Positions 1 through 9,852 of a stretch of DNA of 64,000 nt are shown piece by piece. The stretch spans positions 1-64,000 of the forward strand of contig NW_026961075.1 in assembly GCF_021018805.1 (NCBI RefSeq). Direction: 5' to 3'. The notes under the pieces were generated by a model that saw only the letters and a list, made by a program, of their open reading frames with translations, was not told the origin of the DNA and did no database searches. The position numbers were made by a program, and so were the translations under genes. The DNA is from Prinia subflava. Lineage: Eukaryota > Chordata > Aves > Passeriformes > Cisticolidae. Each line of letters starts with the position of its first letter. Within the stretch, counting starts at the first letter, position 1.

Positions 1-959
1 TTGTAACTCTCATTGTTTAGTAACAAAGAAATCCAAAACAAAACAAACAACATTAAAAAAAAAAAAAAAAAAAAAAAATCCACCGACCCCACAAAAGAAC
101 AGAGAAAGAGAAATTATACCAATATTATTTTAATTTAAAACCACTTTCTCCCTTAGAAAACCAGGCTAATGTAATTCTGCTTAATTGGGGTGCTGTCGTG
201 TTTAGGTTACTGAATTAATAGAGTTTAAAACATACAGCAATAAACACGAATTTTAAAAACTAAGTACAAAAATATGAATATATATAATAAAACAAATATA
301 AATATGAAAAATAATATCGTAAGTAAATGCAATCTATAATATTTCTCATTACTTATATTATATACAGTAGTCTATATATTATATCCATAGATATGACTAG
401 AAAAAAGACATGGTAATTATCAATATTAAAATAATAAATGTAAAGAAATAATGGAATAGAGCTTAAAACAGAGGGGGTTTTTTGGTTTGAATTTGCTTGG
501 TGGCAGGGGTTCTCTTTTAAGCGGCGGCCGGGTGTCTTTCGGGGCGTTTCTCTTAGGGGATTTCTGTGCACGTTCTCTTTGGGGGGTCCCTTTCTGCGTG
601 TCCCCGACGGGCGGGGAGCCCCGGGCCGGGCCGCGGTGCTGCCGCCCTGTGGACACAGCGCGGTACTGCAGCTCTGCCCCGTGCCCGGCCCCAAGGGGCC
701 CCGGGCTGGAAGCTGGTTCTTAGTGCCCGAGTGCAGTCACTGCCCGGGAGCTCCTGTTCGATTCCGCGCTCCCGGCCGTGTCCGTGCGATGGCCGGGCCG
801 CCCGCGGGACTCGGCAGCAGGAAAACACCGAGCGCTGCGTGTTTAAAGGGAGCCGGCCCCGCTTGCCCGTGCGGCGCCTCGGCCCGGCCCGCGCCGCCCT
901 CAGGGAGCCGAGCAGAGCTGCGGGAGCGCGGGGAGCGGCACCGAGTGCGGTTCGACCGT

Positions 960-1257
960 GTCGAGCTGTCCCGAAGAGCGGAATCTAAGGCACTGCATCC
1001 AGTAATAGCCGAGCTGTGCCGGTTAGATCCGAGTGTAGCCGAAGAGCCGAAAACACCCGAGGATTTCCGAACAGCCGAAAAGAGCCGAGCATTGCCGAGA
1101 TCGGCCGAGTTAAGCTGAACGGCCGAAAATGGCCGAGCGCAACCGATAACAGCCGAACCCAACCGCGTTTAGCCGACTGGAACGGAGTCGAACCGAACAA
1201 GCCCCGCCGAACCTCGCCGAGTTCGCCCGGTTTGGACCCTATAGCCGCGGCCGAACC
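960..1257 (+). promoter_or_regulatory. CCGA-rich block upstream of MIS18A copy A
   Basis: About twenty CCGA tetramers, mostly as (a/g)gccga(a/g), occur in under 300 bases at loose 10-15-base spacing. They end where unit A rejoins the other units at 'tttggaccctatag' (about 1228). No TATA motif or AAGATGGCGGC site is seen here. By position it is the 5' flank and possible promoter of copy A. Whether it is the older MIS18A promoter or a degenerate short tandem repeat cannot be decided from the window. Confidence 0.5.
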
Positions 1258-1318
1258 AAGGCTCTGCTGCAGGTGTATTCGAGACATCTTTCCTCTTTGT
1301 TTGACAGAAGGAAGAGGG

Positions 1319-1360
<42 letters not shown>

Positions 1361-1503
1361 AAGAAAAAACGGGAGCAGTTCCGGGGCGGTCCCGGGGCGG
1401 TCCCGGGGCGGTGTGCGCCGTCACTGCCGCCTTCTCGGCGGGCGATTCCAAGGCGCTGTCGGGCTCTCTGCCGGCCGGTCGGCGGGCGGGCGGCCGGGAC
1501 GCG

Positions 1504-3743
1504 ATGGCGCTGTGCCCGGAGCTGGAGCGCTCGCTGTCGCTGCTGCAGCCGGGCGCCGACCGGGCCCAGCAGCAGCAGGAGCGGCGGGCGGACGCGGCCC
1601 CCACGCCCATGGTGTTCATGTGCGCCGGCTGCGGGCGCCCCGTGGGCGACACCCGCACCTGGCGTTCAGTGTCGAGGACAGCGGTCCCATCCTGCTGCGC
1701 AGTGAGTACCAGCGCTGCCACCCCCGTGCCGCCGCGGTCGCTGCCGCCGTGCCTCCTGCCCTGCCTCCCGCCGCAGCTGCGGCCGCCAGCGTCGCCGCGG
1801 ACCCGGGGCGGAAGGGCTCCGAGCTCCCCGGAGAGTGCGGATGGTGAGGGCCGGGCCTGGCTGGACACAGTCCCGGGGGAGTCGGGGTTCCCGGCGCTGG
1901 GGACCGGCAAAGGGCCCGGAGCGCTCGTGTGGCCCGAGAGCCCCTGGAGCACTTATCTGGGGTGGGCTGTACAAGCCGCGTATGGCCTAAGGGAGAGGGA
2001 TTTCTCACAAGGACATGTAGTGATGGACAAGGGAGGCAGCTTTAGATTAAATGTCGGGAAGAAATTTTTCCCTGCGAGGGTGGTGAGGCCGTGGTACAGG
2101 TTCCCCAGAGAAGCTGTGGCTGCCCCTGTGTCCCTGGAAGTGCCCAAGGCCAGGTTGGACGGGGCTTGGAACACCCTGGGATAGTGGAAGCTGTCCCTGC
2201 CCAGGGCCGGGGGTGGAATGGGGTGAGCTTGAAGGCCCCTTCCACAATTCAGCGATTCTGATGGTCTTGGTCTTGCTGAGGTTAGCCAGCCTGAGGAGCT
2301 GATGCAAATTCAGGCTAAAAGATGAGTGCTCATCATTTATACTGTGTAAAGCATGAATGAAAGGTTAAAAAAGTTCTAATGCATGATTTAAAATTTTTTT
2401 TTTATTTTTAAGAAAAGGGATGGGGAGAGGTGCCTCCTTTTATTTTCTTCTGAATAAATGTTATTCCTTGCTTGCAGCATGGTAGAAACCCTACTCTGCT
2501 CTGGCTGCTCCAGGACCCTTGGCAGCAGATCCATGCACGCCTCAAGGCATCTCGACTGCAAGAGGGATTTGTTCTGTGTCCGTACTGACTCTGTTGAAAG
2601 GTAAGTGCAGAATGTTTATGGGTCAGCCTGCCAGCTCCACTGCACTCACCAGGCATGGCACTGAGGGTGCTCCTGTTACATCTCTGGCAAGGCTGGAGGG
2701 AGCGTCTTCTGCTGCTCTGTCCCACGGTGGTTTTCTGTATTGGTGCTGTTGGCATCCCAGTGCTCAGCTGTAGGGAACATCACCTGTGTAAGGCACATCC
2801 TAGAAAAAGAACCAAAACAAACCAACCTGGCCTGCCTTTTGTGTGGGAAGTTGCATTCCAGCCCAGAAAATATCACCAGGTCCAGGGCACTAGAGGGTTC
2901 CTTCGCATTTGATTGGAAGAGTTCACAAACCAAGCACCAAAGAGGCCTGGCTGGAGCCTGTTAGGGGTCCGCATGATCAGCAGGGAGTGTGGCCAGAGGG
3001 GCTCGGGCAGGACTTGGGGTGGCTCTGCCCTGTGCTGGCCACATCTGCTCTGTCCTTGCTAAGATGGGCAAAGGCAACTCTGACAACTGAGTACGTGCTT
3101 GAGACTCTCACTCAGCTGTCTTAAAATCTGTCTAGAAAATGAAAGTGTGCTTGGGTTTAGTTGGTTTATAGCACTTCAAAGGGGTTATTAAAAACTGTAT
3201 CCTCAATTAAGGCTCCGCACCAGAGTCCTTTTGTGCAGGCATTGTCCTAATAGACAGTGGTTGTTCATCTGGACTGGTTTTAATGTCTCTTTTTTTTTCT
3301 GAAGTTCCCATTTATTTTGCTGTATTGCTGTGGATATTCCCCTTGGTACTCTGGACAGGGTTTGGAGATTTTTTTCTTCATTCCACTGCTAGAGTACTTT
3401 TTTTATTGCATGGCAGTAAAATTCTCTCATGCACTAACTTGGCTGCAGAATGGCATTTTCTGGCAAAGGGATGCTGCTTCTGCCTGCCAGCACTGCACTG
3501 TTCTTGGTGTCTTGGTGCCATTTTCCACTGTATCCCGTATCCCCAGAATCCACGGCTGTCTCTCAGGGTTCTAAAGGAGTGCTGTGTTTGGATTTTTGGC
3601 TTCAGAGTGGGAAGTGCTCTGTAACCTGATGTAACCTGTGGCATCTCAGCTGTAGGCCAGGAACCCTGGAAAAGCAAGCTCGCATTCACGAGGAGCCGCT
3701 TCCTCTTGAAAGCCCAGCTGTCTTGCAAGAGGTGCCGCACAGG
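1504..3743 (+). pseudogene. MIS18A: MIS18A-like gene copy A, four exons, frameshifted
   Basis: Exon 1 is 1504-1701, with ATG in a good context (gcgATGg). It encodes [17 protein letters not shown], whose C40-x-x-C43 pair matches the first zinc knuckle of the Mis18/Yippee fold. After Trp53 (1660-1662) the frame is lost by one base; [12 protein letters not shown] follows in another frame. Exon 2 is 1777-1843 after a 75-base intron (gtgagt...ccgcag). Exon 3 is 2478-2600, with [14 protein letters not shown] as second knuckle and CKRDLFCV. Exon 4 is 3650-3743, with LEKQARIHEEP and LESPAVLQEV, like the region before the Mis18-alpha C-terminal coiled coil. All four junctions are GT-AG and agree in phase (1, 2, 2). 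The human protein is a CENP-A deposition factor acting with MIS18B and M18BP1. The last exon was not found. Here exon 3 has Ser where the others have Tyr, and the base after Trp53 is c. Pseudogene status is inferred from the frameshift. Confidence 0.85.
2005..2265 (+). mobile_element. CR1 LINE 3'-end fragment in unit A
   Basis: Contains the well-known avian CR1 3' region: 'gtgaggccgtggtacaggtt', 'agagaagctgtggctgcccc', a ctggaagtgcccaaggccag-type stretch and 'ggacggggcttggaacaccc', ending near 'cacaattcagcgattctgat'. Only the last ~260 bases of a CR1 are present, which is the usual 5'-truncated form. It lies in the second MIS18A intron in the sense direction and predates the amplification, since all six copies have it. 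The 5' boundary is approximate. The 3' end lacks the short ATTCTATG-type repeats of young CR1s, so the insertion is old. Confidence 0.85.
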
Positions 3744-5939
3744 GTGAGTTTTAACCTTACATCATTCTTTGTTGAAATCACCTCTGAGAAGTCTTAATAT
3801 GCTTCAATGGTTTCTGCAGAACAGCTTATTCCACTCAGAGCAATTCAGTGCATTGTAACATGTACTGGACTGCTTCCTGTAATTGCTGTCTTGTGCTCTG
3901 CAAGACTTTTAGCCACTTTTCCTTCCGTTTTCTTGGTAGTTAGCATTTTCTGTTTATCAAGCACAGCATTAGGTTCCTCTGGCTGTCTCAGAAATTGGAT
4001 CAGTTGTTTCTAGTTCGTTCTGATTCACTTCTCCAGATCTTCATTTAACTTTTAGCCATGTTTCTTCTGCCTCCTGTGGAAATGGACTTAATGCTTTTGC
4101 TGTAACTTTATCTTGAAATAGTAATCATAAATGAATCATGGTAAATCAGGTTGATGTTTTGCTCTACTAAAATCTTGTGACTGCAGGTAGGAAGAGTTGG
4201 GAGCGAACAGTCTGAGGAAGTGGACTGTGGAAGCTGAAGGTTGTCCAGCCAAAGCTGAGTGTGTGGCTCTGACACTGACCAAGGCTGGAAAGAGTTACTG
4301 TGTGGACAGAGAATGTTAGAGCCGGGTGAGCTTTCACAGGATGAAAGAAGCGAGGAGAGAATCGAATGGAAAGAATTGCTGAGATCAGGTTTGAGCCCTT
4401 TCTTTGGGTTTGGGATTTGTTTGTGGTTTTTTTTGTTACCTAACACTACCTAGCACTTACTTACTTACTTACTGTGAGATTTGAAGTTTTCTCCAAAAAC
4501 TCAGAATGAATTTCCCCACTCTGCCCCACTGGTAGCAGCACACAGGAGAACAGAGCCTGTGGTTTGGATCTTGAGGGAGTTCCAGCAGTACAAGCTATGA
4601 GTTACCATGTTTCTCCCAAATTTACATCCAGCAAATCTGAGGAATTACCTCTTGCCTGAGCATTCCTGGTCTCTGTGACTCTTTAGTAAGAGACAGCTGG
4701 GACTGGCCAAGCTGAGACAGGATCTGTTCCTGTCAAACCATCTATTTCCCACGCGGATGAGAATCTGGGGGGCAAGTGCCCACATCACTCCTCACAAATG
4801 CCCACACATACTTCTGGGGCTGCTGTATCTATCTGCTGGATTTGTCAGCGCCAGCATTTGCGAAGGATCACCTTGTGAGCAACTCAAAAGACACATAAAT
4901 AGAGGCAGCAGCAATTGTCTTGAGTTTACCTTATGGTAAGGCTTATGGATATTTTTAATCACTATAAGAAGGCTTATGGATATTTTTGATCACTTTCTTA
5001 GCACTTGCAATTACCCCTGCTACCACACAAAAGAAACCGAGGAACAGGAAAGCTCCGCTCTGTATCTCTGGCAGAAGAAAAGCCAGCAAACCAGTTTGCG
5101 TTCACCCCGATTCCTAGTCCTGTGCTGCAAGTACAGAAATATCTTGAGCCTTTGGGAGGGGGACTGGGACTGTGGAACCCAGCTGCATGTGTCTCCTAGG
5201 CCACGTTTTTCTTGGAAGCACCTTTCCTAGTTTCACTGCTTTTTGGAAATGAACTGTTCTGAGCAGAACCAGTACCTTCAGACTCAGGGTCTGAAAACAA
5301 AACAAAACAACCATAAAAACCACTAAAAAGCCCCCAAACCCACTGCCTAAGAGAACAAAGAAAGAGAAAATATACCGGGATTATTTTAATAAACCTGAAT
5401 TTGTGGGAGGCACTGGGTTTGTTTTCCCTTCGTGCGGCAGCACGAAGTTTGCACGCATTTTGCTGCCGCTTTGGCTCTCAAGAACTGGAAATGCCTGGAT
5501 TTCTGCGTGGTTTCCCCAGGTTCTCCTATTTAGCAGGAGCTGCACGGTGAGGTCGGTGTTCTGAGGGAGGCCCTGGCACAGCTGCCAAAGGCCGGGAACG
5601 TGGAGTGTGCAGGGAGCATCCGGGGGGCTTCTCCCCCCTGAGTTTCTCCCGGGGTGTGCTGCCTGCACTGCTGGATGTTGGACCCGGCTTTGGGCCGTTC
5701 TCCTGCGGTCCCAGCACTGAGTGCTGCCCCTGTGGCCAGACCTTGCCGTGTGCCGGCACCAAACCCGGGCAGCCGGGGCTGCTTTTCCAGCCCTTTGGTG
5801 CCACGGGCGGCCCCCGATTGCCGGAGCTCCCCGGCACCCGGCCTGGACTCACTCTGTGGGGGGGCTTGTTCCATCTGCCTCAACCGAGGACATCCTGCCC
5901 AGGTTTGACACTTGACTCCCGTTGTTTTTCCTCTTGCAG

Positions 5940-6095
5940 GCAGCTGGCAAAAGAGGAGAGAGCCCCTGCGAGGCAGAGCCCCTGGAATGCCCTGTCCTGG
6001 TCTGAGGTTCCCACTTTTATCTCCGACTCCCGGAGAATTGCTGGAGCAGAACCAGAGAGTGTCCATTTTATTTCCTGCCTTTTCCAATAAACGGT
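5940..6095 (+). other. Terminal-exon-like segment with AATAAA, unit A
   Basis: A strong acceptor (pyrimidine run then ctcttgcag, ending 5939) is followed by about 150 bases and an AATAAA at 6086-6091. GT-rich DNA follows (gtgtgttcctggtgtt), as at cleavage sites. A second AATAAA is at 6156-6161. The sense frame closes at 'cggtga' just past the signal. No protein family is recognised in any frame. This could be the 3' end of a chimeric MIS18A transcript or of another transcript in the unit. RNA evidence is needed, so this is not called a gene. Confidence 0.4.
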
Positions 6096-6829
6096 GACTT
6101 TCAGCTGGAGTGTGTTCCTGGTGTTATCCTCCTCCTCCTCCTCCCTGGATTTGTAAATAAATGTCCTGATTTTGGCCAAGTAGAATTTTGTTGTTCCAGG
6201 CATTGTGGCTCTTTTGTTTCATTGAAACTTCCCAACTCTGCTGAGACTTTGAGATGTCAAATACAAGTAAGACTGGAGTTTCTTGGGATTGTTACTCACA
6301 CAAAATAGGGATCCTTCTTGGACAGGAGTAACTTGACGTGTTTAATGCCGCTTCCCTTTAAAATCAGAGCAGGGGAAGCAGATTTGAAATCATCATTCCA
6401 TGAACTTGCACCAAATTCCTCCAAAGCTGCAAAAGTTTTCCTTGTTAGAAATTCCTGAGCTTGTTTTCCAGGCAAGCTGAGATTTAGATGTTCTTTGTTC
6501 CTTGGATTTGCTGGTTTTCCTCTCTCTCATTTTAGTAAAGAATTTTTTTTTTTTCATATTTTCCATGCTGATTGGAATTTTTGTACTGCTCAGGGCACGT
6601 TGCCAAGGAAATGTACCAATTTCATGTTGGTAAATCAGGCATTGTTCAGCACCATATGCCCACAAGTCTGTAAATTTCCAGGGAAACTTGCTAAGTGTTG
6701 AATTGCCATAATGAATCTCTTTGTAAAGTTGATTATACTTTTTTCTTTATTTTTAATTACTTTGAATTTTTTATGTAGGGTTTTTTTTTTAATAAGTGAT
6801 GTCTTTTTGTATTTTTAAATTTTTTCTTT

Positions 6830-7421
6830 TAAGAAATTTTCTATTTTAATTTTTCCTTTGTAATTTTTCCTTTGTAATTTTCCTATTTTATTTTTTCCTT
6901 TTTATTTTTTTCCTTTTTATTTTTTCCTTTTTATTTTTTTCCTTTTTATTTTTTCCTCTTTTTTTCTCTCTTTAACTTTTTCCTTTTTAATTTTTTCCTT
7001 TTTAATTTTTTCCTTTTTAATTTTTTCCTTTTTAATTTTTTCCTTTTTATTTTTTTTCCTTTTTAATTTTTTCCTTTTTAATTTTTTCCTTTTTAATTTT
7101 TTTCTTTTTATTTTTTCCTTTTTATTTTTTCCTTTTTATTTTTTTCCTTTTTACTTTTTTCCTTTTTATTTTTTTCCTTTTAATTTTTGCTTTTTATTTT
7201 CTTTCTTTCTAATTTTTCCTTTTTAACTTTTTAATTTTATTTTTTTCTGTGTTTTACTTGAAATTTTATTTGAAAACTTTTTTTTTTTCTTCATGTTTTC
7301 TTTGTGTTGGTGTGTTTTGGTTTGGTTTGGTTTGGTTTGGTTGGTTTGGTTTGGTTTGGTTTGGTTTGGTTTGGTTTGGTTTGGTTTGGTTTGGTTTGGT
7401 TTGGTTTGGTTTGGTTTGGTT
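6830..7421. repeat. T-rich minisatellite and (TTTGG)n, unit A
   Basis: About 400 bases of near-tandem ttttttccttttta(a)-type units of 14-16 bases (6830-7245) are followed by a TTTGG pentamer run of about 21 units (7316-7421), the longest of the array. Homopolymer and unit-number changes make this the least stable part of the unit. Confidence 0.88.
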
Positions 7422-7793
7422 TTTTCCTCTCTCTCTACTCTTTATCTACTTTTTTATAGCCCAAGTATGTAGAAGTTTGGCTGGTGGGAACAGAGGAGGT
7501 GACAAATGAAATCCATGTCCACTCCACGTCCGGATAGAATTGAGAGTGCAGCTAGAGAAATCTCTGTATTTTCTGCTAAATTAGAAATCCTGAACAGAGA
7601 AAGCTCTAAAGACCAAGGGGCCTTCTTTTTTCTTTTTCCTTTTTCCCCCGAACAATTCTCATTGTAGCCATTTACAGGATCAGGAACATTACCTTGAAGT
7701 CGAGGTGTATTTCACAGGTAGCGAGAAAACAAAGTAGACTTGATCTTGTAACTCTCATTGTTTAGTAACAAAGAAATCCAAAACAAAACAAAC

Positions 7794-7829
<36 letters not shown>

Positions 7830-8343
7830 ACCGACCCCACAAAAGAACAGAGAAAGAGAAATTATACCAATATTATTTTAATTTAAAACCACTTTCTCCC
7901 TTAGAAAACCAGGCTAATGTAATTCTGCTTAATTGGGGTGCTGTCGTGTTTAGGTTACTGAATTAATAGAGTTTAAAACATACAGCAATAAACACGAATT
8001 TTAAAAACTAAGTACAAAAATATGAATATATATAATAAAACAAATATAAATATGAAAAATAATATCGTAAGTAAATGCAATCTATAATATTTCTCATTAC
8101 TTATATTATATACAGTAGTCTATATATTACATCCATAGATATGACTAGAAAAAAGACATGGTAATTATCAATATTAAAATAATAAATGTAAAGAAATAAT
8201 GGAATAGAGCTTAAAACAGAGGGGGTTTTTTGGTTTGAATTTGCTTGGTGGCAGGGGTTCTCTTTTAAGCGGCGGCCGGGTGTCTTTCGGGGCGTTTCTT
8301 TTAGGGGGTTTCTGTGCACGTTCTCTTCGGGGGTCCCTGTCTG

Positions 8344-8482
8344 CTGTGGACACAGCGCGGTACTGCAGCTCTGCCCCGGGCCCGTCCCAGTGCTGCCGCC
8401 TTGTGGACACAGCGCGGTGCTGCAGCTCTGCCCCGGGCCCGTCCCAGTGCTGCCGCCCTGTGGACACAGCGCGGTACTGCAG
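8344..8482. repeat. 57-bp VNTR, unit B
   Basis: About 2.4 copies of a 57-bp unit containing 'tgtggacacagcgcggta', a PstI-like ctgcag and 'gtcccagtgctgccgcc'. It keeps reading frame (19 codons), which is why open frames cross it on both strands, but no coding role is supported. Unit A has about one unit at 644-700 in a different GC-rich context. Confidence 0.85.
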
Positions 8483-9100
8483 ATGTTCATCCCAGGGGAG
8501 TTGCTGGCTTGGCTAGAATTGGTTTCCCAGTAAAACTGGGGGTTGTCTAGAAAACCTGAATTTGTGGGAGGCACTGGGTTTGTTTTCCCTATCCCTGCAT
8601 CACAGTCAAGAACACTCCTGGAGCTGTGTTAGGCAGTGGAAGGAGGGGAGAGCTGCATTTATTGAATTCCTTTGTTGTTGTTATTGTTGTATTTTTTCAT
8701 GCTATTTTATTTTATTGTGTTTTAGATTTTCATGTTTTTTTATTTTGACTTTTAAAAAATATTTTAATGTTTCCTCAAATTTTTAATTTTTCGATTTTTA
8801 GTTTACTTTTATATTTTATAGTTATGATTTCACTTTTTATTTTATTTTCAATACCTTTTAAATTTTTATTTAGATTTATGTTTTATTTTTATGTTTGCGG
8901 TTGTTTTGTATTTTTTAATGTTTCCTTAGTAATTTTTCCTTTGTCATTTTTTCCTTTGTCATTTTTTCCTCTATAATTTTTCCACTATAATTTTTTCCTT
9001 TTTAATTTTTTATTTTTTATTTTTCTCTTTTTAATTTTTCTCCTTTTTAATGTTTTCCTTTCTAATTTTTTCCTTTCTGATTTCTCCTTTCTCGATTTTG

Positions 9101-9601
9101 TCAGGCACCCCCCTTTAAAACCGGGGTGCCTTCGGCCGTGCCACAACAAAGATGGCGGCCCAACAGGAAATGGTTTCAGCCACAAACAAGATGGCAGCCG
9201 GAAGTATGGGCAGCCACCTAATGCCCCGCTCAAGATGGCGGCTCGTCGAGCCGCCTTCGACCTTCCAAAGACGGCGGCCAAAAAAGGCGGGAAAACACAA
9301 GGACCACCCATGGGCGTCGACCCAACTGCCTGCGCCCGACCCCGAAAACGGCGCCGCTCAGGAACAATTTTCAGCGTCGCTTCCCGGCGCGAGGGAGCTG
9401 TGTGCCCGCTGTGCCGCGCCGCGGTGCGGTTGCGGCAGCCATTTTGGTGAGGCGCCTGAGTAACCAGCTACCCGGGGCCTTCGGGGGTGCCACAAAAAAG
9501 ATGGCGGCTCTACCGGATGTGTCTTCACCACAACCAAGATGGCGGCTACAACGGGCGGAAGTAACGTTTATATAGGGTTTATATAGGGTTTGGACCCTAT
9601 A
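9101..9601 (+). promoter_or_regulatory. YY1-site cluster with doubled TATA motif upstream of MIS18A copy B
   Basis: Five AAGATGGCGGC-type sites, the YY1 consensus, lie in one direction: 9149-9159, 9188-9198 (AAGATGGCAGC), 9232-9242, 9498-9508 and 9536-9546. Two CGGAAGT ETS-like motifs are near 9197 and 9555. A TTTATATAGGG motif is repeated at 9567 and 9579. A perfect 8-bp inverted repeat (ggcacccc / ggggtgcc, 9104-9130) opens the block. The first and last ~75 bases resemble each other (ccttcgg..gtgccacaa..aagatggcggc), so the block has an internal duplication. It lies 250 bases before the MIS18A ATG. Promoter function is inferred from motifs and position. Confidence 0.65.
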
Positions 9602-9677
9602 GCCGCGGCCGAACCAAGGCTCTGCTGCAGGTGTATTCGAGACATCTTTCCTCTTTGTTTGACAGAAGGAAGAGGGG

Positions 9678-9710
<33 letters not shown>

Positions 9711-9852
9711 AGAAAAAACGGGAGCAGTTCCGGGGCGGTCCCGGGGCGGTCCCGGGGCGGTGTGCGCCGTCACTGCCGCCTTCTCGGCGGGCGATTCCAA
9801 GGCGCTGTCGGGCTCTCTGCCGGCCGGTCGGCGGGCGGGCGGCCGGGACGCG

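Larger units (their letters stand above)
1..7745. repeat. Tandem unit A of the ~8.3-kb array (variant promoter)
   Basis: The first bases match the starts of the later units at 7746, 16031, 36655, 44944 and 53220. Layout: AT-rich leader with a poly(A) run (1-480), GC-rich block (487-960), CCGA-rich block (960-1257), poly(A) in the leader (1319-1358), MIS18A exons (1504-3743), AT-moderate DNA with no recognised gene (3744-5280), GC-rich block (5390-5939), terminal-exon-like segment (5940-6091), T-rich minisatellite (6830-7245), TTTGG microsatellite (7316-7421) and a 320-base end segment with nothing recognised. It is about 540 bases shorter than the other full units because roughly 690-1220 replaces about 1.1 kb present in them. 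The unit ends are my choice of phase, since the window opens inside the array. Confidence 0.93.

Noticed and set aside
7316..7421. Interstitial telomere repeat
   Set aside because: The unit is TTTGG, not TTAGGG, and is a simple pentamer microsatellite.
8344..8482. CRISPR-like regular repeats (57-bp VNTR, 24-bp and 27-bp arrays)
   Set aside because: The units are head-to-tail with no unique spacers, in a vertebrate genome.
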